From a virus, in the IMG/VR virus record IMGVR_UViG_3300032291_002536, positions 1-30,404 of that record: 30,404 nt of DNA; one strand, written 5' to 3'. Of the stretch, positions 5,403 through 13,091 are shown one piece after another. Position 1 is the first letter of the stretch. Each line of letters starts with the position of its first letter. Under the pieces are notes generated by a model that was not told the origin of the DNA, did not search any database, and saw nothing but the letters and a program-made list of their open reading frames with translations. The position numbers and the translations under genes were made by a program.

Positions 5403-5999
5403 GTGGCCAACAGTACACCGTTAAGCCAAGAACTTTACAAGTTCCACACGGCATCCCCACAGAAGAAGTCTGATCCCGCATACGGGGCAATTATTGCCAA
5501 GAAACTCCTTGATTCCGTAACGGGTAGCGAAAGCAGCTACTATTACGAAAGGAACCGGAGGTTTAAGGATTTAAGGCGAATTGCCCAGGGTAATGGCGAT
5601 ATGAAGGAGTTTTTGGACATGATGAACATTGACGGCAAGCAAGCCTATGTCAAGCTAGACATGACCCCGCCAAAGATTCTGCCCAAATTTGTTGATATCG
5701 TGGTAGAGCGGTTTATGGAATTAGATGAGAAGCCAATAGTTGAGGCGGTAGATGATCGCAGTAAGAAGCAGAAGCAGAGGGAAATGGATGAGGCTGAGTT
5801 CAACATGAATAATTCCATGATGATTCAGGGTCTGGAAGAAGAGGCTGGAATGCCTTTGGTGGATCCGCAGCAATACGTCCCAGAAAATTACGAAGACTTT
5901 ACCCTTTATTTCGATTATGAGTACAAGCAAAGCGATGAAATTCGTTTTCAACGCAAAATTGCAGACACGTTAAAAGATTGCGATTCAGATTCTATTTAG
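5403..5999 (+). CDS. Portal protein, N-terminal part (ends at in-frame amber codon)
   Basis: The 198-residue frame begins with GTG at 5403, the only start before residue 67, and ends at TAG (5997-5999). The very same frame stays open for another 590 codons, so the two pieces together form one portal-sized protein of about 791 residues. This part shows a disordered start, a YYYERNRRFKDLRRIAQGN segment and IDGKQAYVKLDMTPPKILPKFVDIVVERFMELDEKP, a pattern typical of the portal clip/wing region in Bacteroidetes podoviruses. The portal is the 12-fold ring at one capsid vertex through which DNA passes. Six other genes here end in TAG, so general amber recoding is unlikely. The interruption is therefore a mutation, an assembly error or local read-through. 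Confidence 0.7.
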   Translation: MANSTPLSQELYKFHTASPQKKSDPAYGAIIAKKLLDSVTGSESSYYYERNRRFKDLRRIAQGNGDMKEFLDMMNIDGKQAYVKLDMTPPKILPKFVDIVVERFMELDEKPIVEAVDDRSKKQKQREMDEAEFNMNNSMMIQGLEEEAGMPLVDPQQYVPENYEDFTLYFDYEYKQSDEIRFQRKIADTLKDCDSDSI

Positions 6000-6005
6000 A
6001 GGCAG

Positions 6006-7778
6006 GTGCTGTTTGATTTAGTCGAAGTAGGCATGGGTGTGATGTGGGCGTATAAAGACGAAAACGGAAACAAAAAATATAAGCGGGTAATACCAGAAAA
6101 CTCAGTTTACGGCTGGTCAAATAAGGACAACTTCTCCGACTGCCCAATCATGGGCGAGATAGAGAAGATGAAACTGTCTGATGTCAGGGCGTATTGGCCA
6201 AGCATCCCGGAAAAGAAATTGTTTGAGATGTGGAAAAGGACTGACCAGAGTTCTACCGTATCTTTTGAGTGGAGTGACAATTATCTTAATAACCTAATGA
6301 GGCCGTATGACGATGCCCTAATCGAGATATTCCACTTCCAGTTATTGACCACCGAGCCACAGCTTTGGGTAGAGAAAAAGGATAAGTACGGCAAGTCGGT
6401 GCTTGATTCAAAGAAAGAAAGACCGCAGGAATTGGGCAAGGATAAGACACTTCATGAAAAGAATTTGAAGGTAGTCTACTCCGGTTGTTATTCAAAAGGT
6501 ACTGGCGAGATGCTTGAGTGGAAGCAGATGGAGAACATGATTAAGCCGCACTACGCCCTGCATGAGGCGTTTCCCAACTACGTTATACATATGCCAAACA
6601 ATCGGGATATGAGAAACGTAAGTCTGGTAGAGAGGGCGGTTACTCCGGTTCGGATGATGACTTTGACCCTGTTGAAACTACAACAGATTGTGGCCAAGTT
6701 GCGACCTGATGGATATGCTATTGACATTCGTGGGCTGACTGGAGTAGACCTTGGACTTGGACAGAACGAAGCGGCATCTCCATTGGAGTTGATTAAAATA
6801 TCTGATCAAACCGGTGTTGTATTATATAACGGAATCGGTGAAGATGGCGAAACCAGGCAGAACATACCGATTACGCCAATTACTTCCGATTCAAATGTCG
6901 GCAAGATTGCGGCATTGGTCGATCAGTACAACCATTGGCTGCAAAGGTTAAGGGATGATCTTGGCATTAACGAATATGTTGAAGGCCAGGCAGTAAATCC
7001 AAAACTTGGGCTAGGCGTCATGCAAAATCAGGTAACGGCATCCAACAGGAGTACCAACTTTATTTATCGGGCGTACCTGAGTATGATGAAGGAGGTGGCT
7101 AAGAGAATAGCTATCATGGATTGGTATGACATTGTTGAAGACGGTGATGAGCGTTACGGCATCAAGGCTGAAGACTTTGAGGATAAGATATTCGACATCA
7201 ATTTTGATATGGCTCCTACCGACCAAGACAGGCAGTACATAGAGCAAATGGCTCAGACTGCATTGAGTGCGGGTCTCATTACATTTGAGGAAGCGGTCAA
7301 AATAAGGCGTATAGCCAAGGAAGACGTTAAGTTGGCGGAAATTTATCTTGGCAAGTACGAGGCCAAGCGCAAGCGTCAGGCTCAAGAGGACGCCAACCAG
7401 AACTCTCAAACCCAGGCGCAAATTCAGAATCAAGTGGCGCAAAACAAGGCGCAGGCTGATGCCCAGGCATACCAAATAAAGGGTCAGATTGATATGGCCA
7501 AGCAGGACAAGGTTAATGCCGGTACCAATACGCAGGTGTTGGGAACAATCATAAACACTACCGTAAGTGAACTTCTGAAGCAGGGTAAGGGCATACAGGA
7601 TATGCCGGAAGAGATTAAGCCAATCTTTGCTGCCTTCATGCAGAACATGGGTATCACCCAGCAGGCGCAGGCTCAAATGCAGATGCAGGAGGTACAGGCT
7701 CAAGAGCAGGCCGAACAACAGGCCATGGCCGAGCAAGGCCAAGAGGATCCTAGTCAACAACAAGAACAACAGATGTAA
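6006..7778 (+). CDS. Portal protein, main C-terminal part
   Basis: The 590-residue frame continues the portal reading frame two codons after the amber codon; the GTG at 6006 is simply the first possible start. It includes VLFDLVEVGMGVMWAYKDEN, the long stem/crown region with VSLVERAVTPVRMMTLTLLK, an AINPKLGLGVMQNQ-like segment (AVNPKLGLGVMQNQ here), and FDINFDMAPTDQDRQYIEQM. The last about 130 residues are rich in Gln and Ala and probably form coiled coils, as in crAss-like portals. A separate start for this piece would give a portal lacking its N-terminal domain, so I regard it as one gene with the preceding frame. The next gene starts 3 nt after its stop. Confidence 0.8.
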   Translation: MLFDLVEVGMGVMWAYKDENGNKKYKRVIPENSVYGWSNKDNFSDCPIMGEIEKMKLSDVRAYWPSIPEKKLFEMWKRTDQSSTVSFEWSDNYLNNLMRPYDDALIEIFHFQLLTTEPQLWVEKKDKYGKSVLDSKKERPQELGKDKTLHEKNLKVVYSGCYSKGTGEMLEWKQMENMIKPHYALHEAFPNYVIHMPNNRDMRNVSLVERAVTPVRMMTLTLLKLQQIVAKLRPDGYAIDIRGLTGVDLGLGQNEAASPLELIKISDQTGVVLYNGIGEDGETRQNIPITPITSDSNVGKIAALVDQYNHWLQRLRDDLGINEYVEGQAVNPKLGLGVMQNQVTASNRSTNFIYRAYLSMMKEVAKRIAIMDWYDIVEDGDERYGIKAEDFEDKIFDINFDMAPTDQDRQYIEQMAQTALSAGLITFEEAVKIRRIAKEDVKLAEIYLGKYEAKRKRQAQEDANQNSQTQAQIQNQVAQNKAQADAQAYQIKGQIDMAKQDKVNAGTNTQVLGTIINTTVSELLKQGKGIQDMPEEIKPIFAAFMQNMGITQQAQAQMQMQEVQAQEQAEQQAMAEQGQEDPSQQQEQQM

Positions 7779-7780
7779 TT

Positions 7781-8383
7781 ATGGCAGAAAATAAGATGTC
7801 AAAGGCAAAGGTGAATGCAGCGGCATTAGCCATGGCAGGCCGGAAATTGCCCGTAGGCGGTGAAGAAAACCCAGCAGGAAAGTCTGCCGCCCCAAAAGGA
7901 TATTCCCGAAGAACAAAGGCGCAAAGAGAGGCGTGGAACAGTCTGTTGGACTACGCCGCAGAAAAGGGCATGGCTGGTAAACCGGAGCTTGATGACAGAA
8001 ACCAGAACCTGAGTAAGCAATTGATCGAAGAGTTCAACAGAAAGAATCCGACTAAGGCAATCAACCCCGACGATGTGCAAAATTTTCAGTACGAGTTAAG
8101 GGGTATCAATGAAGGAACATTCCCTCAGTTGGTTACAAGTAAGCCAGAGTACGCCCAGATATGGGCAGAAAGAATGTACCGAGACAAGTTTAATGACAAG
8201 TACATAAACAAAGAGCGTTCCCAAGTAGATAACTGGTTTGGGTCTTTAACGTCAACCCAGTACTACCCACAGTATGAATTTGTAAGCGCCCAGAAAAAGA
8301 TAAACTACGGGGTAGATTATGACAAGTATGCCGAAGCCATTTACATGGAAAGGCAAAAGCTAAAGTCATTGGCGATGAACTAG
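7781..8383 (+). CDS. Conserved-looking small virion-assembly protein of unknown function
   Basis: I do not recognise this 200-residue protein. It has a basic, Ala/Lys-rich first 50 residues, then YSRRTKAQREAWNSLLDYAAEKG, a helical stretch with NPDDVQNFQYELRGINEG, and a Tyr-rich C-terminal half (TQYYPQYEF, INYGVDYDKYAEAIYME). No membrane segment or cysteine motif is visible. It lies between portal and scaffold genes, 3 nt after the portal stop, so it is probably co-translated with the portal and may be a capsid-internal or assembly protein. It ends with TAG, and an AT-rich promoter region of about 100 nt follows. Confidence 0.7.
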   Translation: MAENKMSKAKVNAAALAMAGRKLPVGGEENPAGKSAAPKGYSRRTKAQREAWNSLLDYAAEKGMAGKPELDDRNQNLSKQLIEEFNRKNPTKAINPDDVQNFQYELRGINEGTFPQLVTSKPEYAQIWAERMYRDKFNDKYINKERSQVDNWFGSLTSTQYYPQYEFVSAQKKINYGVDYDKYAEAIYMERQKLKSLAMN

Positions 8384-8463
8384 AAATTAAGAATAATTTA
8401 AGGCAAATCGTTTTAGCAATAAATATTTTCTAAAAAAATACATATTGAATTGGTATTTTACTT

Positions 8464-8471
8464 TATATTTG
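8464..8471 (+). promoter_or_regulatory. Promoter -7 box upstream of scaffold gene
   Basis: TATATTTG lies 13 nt before the ATG at 8485 in a very AT-rich gap and is followed by GCGTAAGTAAG. A TTACTT/AAGTAA inverted repeat (8458-8463 and 8475-8480) straddles the box. The upstream TTG element is weak here (ATTG about 16 nt upstream). It probably drives the scaffold and capsid genes. Confidence 0.55.
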
Positions 8472-8484
8472 CGTAAGTAAGTAA

Positions 8485-9597
8485 ATGTATATGGAAGATT
8501 TAAGGAATGAAGAAGGTAATATCGTTCTGCCTCAAAGCCAGTACGATCCTATGGACCCGGTAAATGGGGCGGTATATTTAAAAGAAGAAGAGTACAACGC
8601 CCTTAAAGAAGGCAAGTCTCTTGACACTCCAAAGAGTGATAGCCCACCGCAGCCAGGTTCTGAGCCAAATTCTCCTGAATCGAGTACAGATACTATTACT
8701 CCGGCACCGATTGATTACGATGCATTCGTAAAAGAGAAGACCGGTGGCAAGTTCGAGAAGTGGGATGATCTATTGAAAAAAGCGGAAAGTCCCGCCCTCA
8801 ATCTTGATCAAACCACGAGAACGCTCATTGAAAATTTACAACAGGGAAAGTACGAAGACGTAACAAACTTTCTCACACAGCAACACATCTTGGGTAGCCT
8901 TGATAAGCTGAGTGATGAAGACGCCATTAAGCTGAGGATGCAGATTGAAAATCCTGAATACTCAGATGAGGATATTGCGGACGAGTACGAACAAAAGTAT
9001 GGCGTAGGCGTGGATAAAGAAGATGTTGATGAGGCTGAATTTGCGAAACTCGAAAGACGAGTTACACGCAAGCAGAAGGGTGATGCCAAACAAGCCAGAG
9101 AGTCTTTGGGTAAACTGAAAACAGAAATTAATCTGCCTTCTTTTGCACCACAGTCTGACCCTGAAGTAGATAGTTTCGTAAATGAAGTTAATGGTCTCAG
9201 CGAAGAGTTCGCTAAGACATTAGATAATACGCTGCCTGGTTTTTCTAAACTCGATTTAAGTATCTCTGACAAGGATGTTCAGTTTACTCATGAGTTCACG
9301 ATTGACGAGGCAGAAAAAGCAGAATTAGGAACCGTGGCCAAAGATTTTTGGTCACACATTAAAAGTCGCTACTACAAGGACGGTAAGTACGACACCCAAA
9401 CATATTTGAAAGACCTCTATATCCAGAGGAATTTCAATAAAATCCTAAAGTCTGCCGTATCAAGAGCCATCAATCTAGGCAAGATAGATGTGGCAAGGGG
9501 TGTCGCAAATATTACCGATCCGAGAACGAACAGTCCTTCCACAAATTTTGCTGAAGATGCACGAGTAGCGGGCATGAGAGATTTTGCCTACGATTAA
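8485..9597 (+). CDS. Probable scaffolding protein
   Basis: The 370-residue protein lies directly before the major capsid gene. It has the usual composition of scaffold proteins: strongly acidic, with a Pro/Ser-rich linker near residues 50-75, helical charged segments (LSDEDAIKLRMQIENPEYSD, DEAEFAKLERRVTRKQKGDA) and a C-terminal more basic portion (residues 290-360) that may contact the capsid protein. Scaffolds direct procapsid assembly and leave before or during packaging. The function is inferred from position and composition, because the sequence itself has no diagnostic motif. The start is the ATG at 8485, 13 nt from the promoter box; a second ATG follows two codons later. An internal GxxxH or Ser protease triad is not evident. 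Confidence 0.65.
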   Translation: MYMEDLRNEEGNIVLPQSQYDPMDPVNGAVYLKEEEYNALKEGKSLDTPKSDSPPQPGSEPNSPESSTDTITPAPIDYDAFVKEKTGGKFEKWDDLLKKAESPALNLDQTTRTLIENLQQGKYEDVTNFLTQQHILGSLDKLSDEDAIKLRMQIENPEYSDEDIADEYEQKYGVGVDKEDVDEAEFAKLERRVTRKQKGDAKQARESLGKLKTEINLPSFAPQSDPEVDSFVNEVNGLSEEFAKTLDNTLPGFSKLDLSISDKDVQFTHEFTIDEAEKAELGTVAKDFWSHIKSRYYKDGKYDTQTYLKDLYIQRNFNKILKSAVSRAINLGKIDVARGVANITDPRTNSPSTNFAEDARVAGMRDFAYD

Positions 9598-9605
9598 GTG
9601 TAAAG

Positions 9606-9657
9606 ATTGAATGGTAGTGGCGAACCCACACAGAGTAAGTTTTTTAAACCATTCAAT
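9606..9657 (+). other. Structured leader upstream of the capsid gene
   Basis: A perfect 10-bp inverted repeat (ATTGAATGGT at 9606-9615 and ACCATTCAAT at 9648-9657) ends 8 nt before the capsid start codon. Its 32-nt loop contains a smaller GTGG/CCAC hairpin (9617-9629). There is no T-run, so it is more likely a translational control or RNA-stability element than a terminator. Confidence 0.55.
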
Positions 9658-9665
9658 TAATCTAA

Positions 9666-11021
9666 ATGCCACACGTTGCAAGTCAACCCATATCAGTAGC
9701 AGGCGGCGCAAACCGTGCGTTTGTTTCCGGCCTTAACATCCTCGACCGGTCTTATTCAGACAAACTCGTTCAAAAATACGGGCAAGAGCAGTACACGCTT
9801 GTACTCGATATGCTTGGCCGTAAAGTTAAAACAGAAAACCGCGACTTCTATCACTACGAAAGACGCAGGAGACACGCATCCGTGCAGGTTGCTTCTTTGT
9901 CTGGTGGTGCTTCAGCAGGTGCCGTTGCTTCTGTAACTGTTTCATCTCTTTCTCATACCAATGCGGGTACTCAAACCCCTGGTCGTGTAGGAGAGGTTGT
10001 ACAAGCTGGCGTATCCGGTATTCTTGGTAAGATCACAGCGATCAACACAGGAACTGCCAATGCCCACGTTTACACCATTCAGCCATTGCGTTCTACCGAA
10101 CAGTTTAATCCAGCCGCTAATGACTTCTTGTTCTTCCATGGCCTTCAGCATATTGGTGAGGCATCTACCGCACAGACTGCGCAGCAGCCCTTGGTAGACC
10201 GTATCACAAATACCATTACTGAAATCCGTGAAGATTATGAAATCACAGATAAGGCAGCAATGGAGAAAATCGAATGGCGTGATCCTGAGTCTGGAATGAC
10301 ATACTACAAGTACTTCGGTACTAGCGAAGCTGAGAAGCGTTGGTTGAACAACCGTGAGCTGCTTGCCATGTTCTCTGTAGATGTAACCAATACCAACATT
10401 ACGTCAAACGGCACTGTCGGTACAAAGGGTATCCTTGACCAAGTAAAAGCAGCCGGCGCTACTCTTCAGTACACTCCTGGCTCAGTAGGCATACTGGACT
10501 TCCAAAGGGTAACTCGTGAACTTGACTTCAACGGTGCAAACCCAGAAGCCCACGTTCTGTCCGACACCTTCCAGAATCAAGAGTTTAACAGGTCTCTGTT
10601 CTCTCTCTATGATGACGGTGCAATTGTTTACGGTTCTGCTGGTGGATCTGCCGAGGTTGCCGCAAAACTCGGATTCTCTTCTTTTGCAATTGACGGATTT
10701 ACCATGCACTTCAAAAAGTACTATGGCTTTACTCCTGAGAAAATGTTCGGTGTTGCTCCTACGCTTACAACTGCGTACAGGAACTACGGACTGGTTATCC
10801 CTCAGGGTTATGGAATTGATCCAATGACCAGCCAAAGGCTCCCTACCATTTGTCTTCGCTATCAGGAAATCAAGCCTGGTCAAGAGATGAACGTGTACGA
10901 GTATGGCGGTCTTGCTGAATCAAACAAGAACGCAGAGCAGAAGCTGTACAATGTTATCGTAGCACATTACGGTATTCAGGTGCAGGCTGCAAACCAGTGC
11001 GTAATCTTCCAAGGTGCGTAA
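9666..11021 (+). CDS. Major capsid protein (HK97 fold, inferred)
   Basis: The 451-residue protein follows the scaffold and is of the right size for a podovirus capsid protein. It has an N-terminal segment ISVAGGANRAFVSGLNILDR, helical parts with FYHYERRRRHASV, a beta-rich Ser/Ala region, EIREDYEITDKAAMEKIEW, the E-loop-like WRDPESGMTYYKYFGTSEAE, and a C-terminal part (FTPEKMFGVAPTLTTAYRNY, QRLPTICLRYQEIKPGQEMN) like major capsid proteins of uncultured Bacteroidetes phages. It forms the icosahedral shell. The codon usage seems more optimised (more C- and G-ending codons) than neighbouring genes, as expected for the most abundant virion protein. A strong terminator follows within 80 nt. Confidence 0.8.
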   Translation: MPHVASQPISVAGGANRAFVSGLNILDRSYSDKLVQKYGQEQYTLVLDMLGRKVKTENRDFYHYERRRRHASVQVASLSGGASAGAVASVTVSSLSHTNAGTQTPGRVGEVVQAGVSGILGKITAINTGTANAHVYTIQPLRSTEQFNPAANDFLFFHGLQHIGEASTAQTAQQPLVDRITNTITEIREDYEITDKAAMEKIEWRDPESGMTYYKYFGTSEAEKRWLNNRELLAMFSVDVTNTNITSNGTVGTKGILDQVKAAGATLQYTPGSVGILDFQRVTRELDFNGANPEAHVLSDTFQNQEFNRSLFSLYDDGAIVYGSAGGSAEVAAKLGFSSFAIDGFTMHFKKYYGFTPEKMFGVAPTLTTAYRNYGLVIPQGYGIDPMTSQRLPTICLRYQEIKPGQEMNVYEYGGLAESNKNAEQKLYNVIVAHYGIQVQAANQCVIFQGA

Positions 11022-11067
11022 TTAGTTTCCATCTTCCATACATAACGGCTATCCATCGGCCACAACG

Positions 11068-11097
11068 ACCCCTGTTTCTACAGGGGTTTTTTGTTTT
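11068..11097 (+). terminator. Rightward intrinsic terminator after capsid gene
   Basis: The stem CCCCTG / CAGGGG (11069-11074 and 11081-11086, loop TTTCTA) is followed by TTTTTTGTTTTT. The same hairpin with a compensated base pair recurs at 12088-12116. The T-run also supplies the TTTG element of the next promoter. Confidence 0.85.
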
Positions 11098-11120
11098 TGT
11101 CAAATATTACGCTATATTTG
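11090..11120 (+). promoter_or_regulatory. Promoter of the 285-residue protein gene
   Basis: TTTG (11090-11093), a 19-nt spacer and TATATTTG (11113-11120) match the Bacteroidetes promoter consensus. The -7 box sits inside an inverted repeat TACGC-N7-GCGTA (11108-11112 and 11120-11124), which looks like an operator. The ATG of the gene follows 23 nt after the box. Confidence 0.7.
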
Positions 11121-11143
11121 CGTAGAATAAATCATATTTACAG

Positions 11144-12001
11144 ATGGCAAACTCAGTTATGGAAGCACCCCCCGCCAAGGGCGGTAAAGATGTTCTTAAA
11201 TTTTCAGAAGGCCCAGTTATCTTCCAACTCATTCAACAGGTTGCACCCCGAATTAAGGGTGAGCCGCCATATCCGGCTAAGTACGAATTAACCTCTAGGC
11301 AGTTATCTTATGACCCAGAAACTGGAGAGAACAGGATGCTAAGATTCCTTGAGGGCGTGAGGCAGATATGGCAGGATGAGCAAAAAGATATTAAGGATGA
11401 GGCCGCCAAAAACCTAGAATGGCTTCCCCTATTTGTGAAAGGCACTCTTCTTTTGAGGTGGCCAGAGGATAAGGCAAAGATTAATTACATGGTCAATCGT
11501 GATGACTATGACGGCAAGGAAAGAAGGTTGTCACAAAAGCCACCATTGTTTACCCTTGTCAATAAGGAGGCAGAGTACGAAAGCAAATTGTCATTCATTG
11601 AGGCAAGGCATAAGGCAGAAGATGTTGCGCTGAAAGCCAACTATGACGATTTGCTTCAGCATGCTATTTGGCTAAACATTAACCTTCTTGATGGGCTTCG
11701 TCCTAAGAGCGAGGTTGAGATTCGCGAGGAGTATGTTAATAAAGCATCTGGTGACCCAACATTGTTTTTGAAGACATACGATTCTCCGGTAATGAAGGTA
11801 TCATCGCTTATCAAGCAAGCCCTTAATAAGGGCCTGATTGACATGGCCCACGTTCAGGGTGAGGCTAGGTGGATGGAGGGCAAGGCATTAATTACCACGT
11901 TGAACCCGAAAGAAGAAACGCTGAAGCAGCTAACTGAATTTGCCTTGTCAAAGCAGGGCGACTCTTTCAGGACAAAGGTGACCAATAGTCTTAAAAAATA
12001 G
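11144..12001 (+). CDS. Unknown protein, monocistronic gene following the capsid gene
   Basis: I do not recognise this 285-residue protein. It has a short Pro/Gly/Lys N-terminus, a charged helical middle (FLEGVRQIWQDEQKDIKDEA, KEAEYESKLSFIEARHKAED), a LLLRWPEDKAK segment and a C-terminal half rich in Lys and Leu (VSSLIKQALNKGLIDM, EETLKQLTEFALSKQGD). No membrane segment or enzyme motif is seen. It has its own promoter and its own terminator, so it is transcribed apart from both the capsid and the fibre genes, which is unusual in a late operon. Its composition would fit a DNA-binding or internal virion protein, or a regulator of late genes; no specific function can be assigned. It ends with TAG. 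Confidence 0.7.
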   Translation: MANSVMEAPPAKGGKDVLKFSEGPVIFQLIQQVAPRIKGEPPYPAKYELTSRQLSYDPETGENRMLRFLEGVRQIWQDEQKDIKDEAAKNLEWLPLFVKGTLLLRWPEDKAKINYMVNRDDYDGKERRLSQKPPLFTLVNKEAEYESKLSFIEARHKAEDVALKANYDDLLQHAIWLNINLLDGLRPKSEVEIREEYVNKASGDPTLFLKTYDSPVMKVSSLIKQALNKGLIDMAHVQGEARWMEGKALITTLNPKEETLKQLTEFALSKQGDSFRTKVTNSLKK

Positions 12002-12008
12002 TATTTTT

Positions 12009-12029
12009 GGTGATAATCAGTTTATCACC
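12009..12029. other. 8-bp hairpin just after the stop codon
   Basis: GGTGATAA / TTATCACC pair perfectly around a 5-nt loop. No T-run follows. It could protect the 3' end of the transcript or be an operator. A TATTTTTG box overlaps its left edge (12002-12009) but has no good upstream element. Confidence 0.4.
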
Positions 12030-12087
12030 TCCATAAGAGCGTTCTGTTCTAAATGAAAGTGCGTATAACTGTTTATTTGGTTAACGA

Positions 12088-12116
12088 CCCCCGTTTCTAC
12101 GGGGGTCTCTTTTTTT
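12088..12116 (+). terminator. Rightward intrinsic terminator
   Basis: The stem CCCCCG / CGGGGG (12088-12093 and 12100-12105) has the same TTTCTA loop as the terminator at 11068 and is followed by TCTCTTTTTTT. It ends the transcript of the 285-residue protein gene before the next promoter. Confidence 0.85.
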
Positions 12117-12154
12117 GCCTAATGCTAAATAGATTTAGCGTTATTTACACAAGT

Positions 12155-12168
12155 TTTGCGTATTTTTG
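12155..12168 (+). promoter_or_regulatory. Promoter box upstream of surface/fibre operon
   Basis: TTTGCGTA (12155-12162) overlaps a TATTTTTG box (12161-12168), followed by an A/T-rich leader and the ATG at 12185. The TTTG element at the usual distance is poor, so this call depends mainly on the box and the gap between a terminator and a gene. Confidence 0.5.
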
Positions 12169-12184
12169 ACAATAAATATTAAAA

Positions 12185-12625
12185 ATGTCAAAATCTAACA
12201 GTTTAGAAAACGATTTTTTATTGTTGTTATTCAATAATACTGGCTCGTCATTAATTGGCGATGCAACCGGACTTCGTGGTTCAACCGTTGCCGGTTCTTT
12301 ATTTGTTGGCCTTCATACTGGCGATCCAGGAGAAGCGGGAACCCAGTCAACTTCTGAAGCAACATATACCGGATATGCTAGGAAGGGCGTTGTTCGGTCG
12401 GGTTCGGGATGGACTGTTTCGGGTAATTCGGTTTCCAATGCCGCTGTCGTGACTTTTGATCAATGTACGGCCGGAGCTAATACAATCACGCATTTTTCAA
12501 TTGGAACAGACTTGTCGGGGGCTGGTAAATTATTGTATAAGGGTGCGTTAACGGCATCGTTGAGTGTTTCTACGCCAATTGCCCCACAATTCAATGTTGG
12601 CCAGTTAAGCGTTTCCGAAGATTAA
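12185..12625 (+). CDS. Phage virion surface/tail-fibre-like protein
   Basis: The 146-residue protein matches a pattern I recognise from many phage structural genes: FVGLHTGDPGEAGTQSTSEA, YTGYARKGVVRSGSGW, then VSNAAVVTF, TITHFSIGTDLSGAGKLLYKG and a closing strand with APQFNVGQLSV. Such proteins are commonly annotated as tail-fibre or decoration proteins and are all-beta; the precise virion location is not certain. The N-terminal LENDFLLLLFNN segment is hydrophobic but too short and mixed for a membrane helix. It is the first gene of the long surface-protein operon and is followed 22 nt later by another small structural gene. Confidence 0.7.
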   Translation: MSKSNSLENDFLLLLFNNTGSSLIGDATGLRGSTVAGSLFVGLHTGDPGEAGTQSTSEATYTGYARKGVVRSGSGWTVSGNSVSNAAVVTFDQCTAGANTITHFSIGTDLSGAGKLLYKGALTASLSVSTPIAPQFNVGQLSVSED

Positions 12626-12647
12626 TTCGGCAGATAAAAATTAAATT

Positions 12648-13073
12648 ATGGCAGACAATGTAGCGTACACGCCCGGAGCAGGGGCAACAATAGCGGCTGA
12701 TGAAATAGGCGGAGTACTTCACCAACGGGTTAAAATTGGTGTGGGTGGAGATGGTGAAGCAACAGATCTTAGTAAAGCTAACCCTATGCCTGTTGAGGCT
12801 CCAAGAGTAGAGGATTTGTTAGTAATGATGAACCGATTGATAAAGGTATGCGAGAGCCTAATGATGGTAGATTCTGCTCAACGACAAAGAATAACAATAG
12901 ATTCTATTACGGGTGGTTTGACACTTGCAGCTGTAACTGGCGTAAATACTGTATCTGTTGTATCTACCGTATCTGCACAAACTACCCTTGCAGGTATGAA
13001 TAACGAAATGTACATCAACCCCGCAAGACAAACATACGCATTAGGGATTCGTGCACATCTAACTTTTCAATAA
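12648..13073 (+). CDS. Small virion-associated protein
   Basis: The 141-residue protein begins with VAYTPGAGATIAADEIGGVL and HQRVKIGVGGDGEATDLSKA, a start shared by many phage virion proteins in which a GADG-type segment follows. A short helical stretch (VEDLLVMMNRLIKVCESLMM) could trimerise the protein, and a beta-rich tail ends in Phe-Gln. It resembles head-fibre or decoration base proteins. It sits between a tail-fibre-like gene and a large repeat protein, 18 nt before the next start, in one operon. The function is inferred from similarity of pattern and position. Confidence 0.65.
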   Translation: MADNVAYTPGAGATIAADEIGGVLHQRVKIGVGGDGEATDLSKANPMPVEAPRVEDLLVMMNRLIKVCESLMMVDSAQRQRITIDSITGGLTLAAVTGVNTVSVVSTVSAQTTLAGMNNEMYINPARQTYALGIRAHLTFQ

Positions 13074-13091
13074 TAAACAAATTATAATATT

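Noticed and set aside
5075-5490. Possible small genes at 5075-5272 (plus) and 5155-5490 (minus) in the control region
   Set aside because: Both run through the terminator stem and the minus one also through both promoters; products lack recognisable domains and the regulatory reading explains the sequence better.
7011-7769. Long antisense frame (252 codons) opposite the portal C-terminus
   Set aside because: It is Leu-rich because it is antisense to the Gln/Ala-rich coding region; there is no promoter or recognisable domain.
5403-7778. Alternative genetic code with TAG read as an amino acid across the genome
   Set aside because: At least six genes here end naturally in TAG (ending at 531, 2696, 8383, 12001, 16776 and 24414), and only the portal has an internal one.
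5403-7778. Programmed frameshift in the portal gene
   Set aside because: The two parts are in the same frame, separated by an amber codon, so no change of frame is needed.
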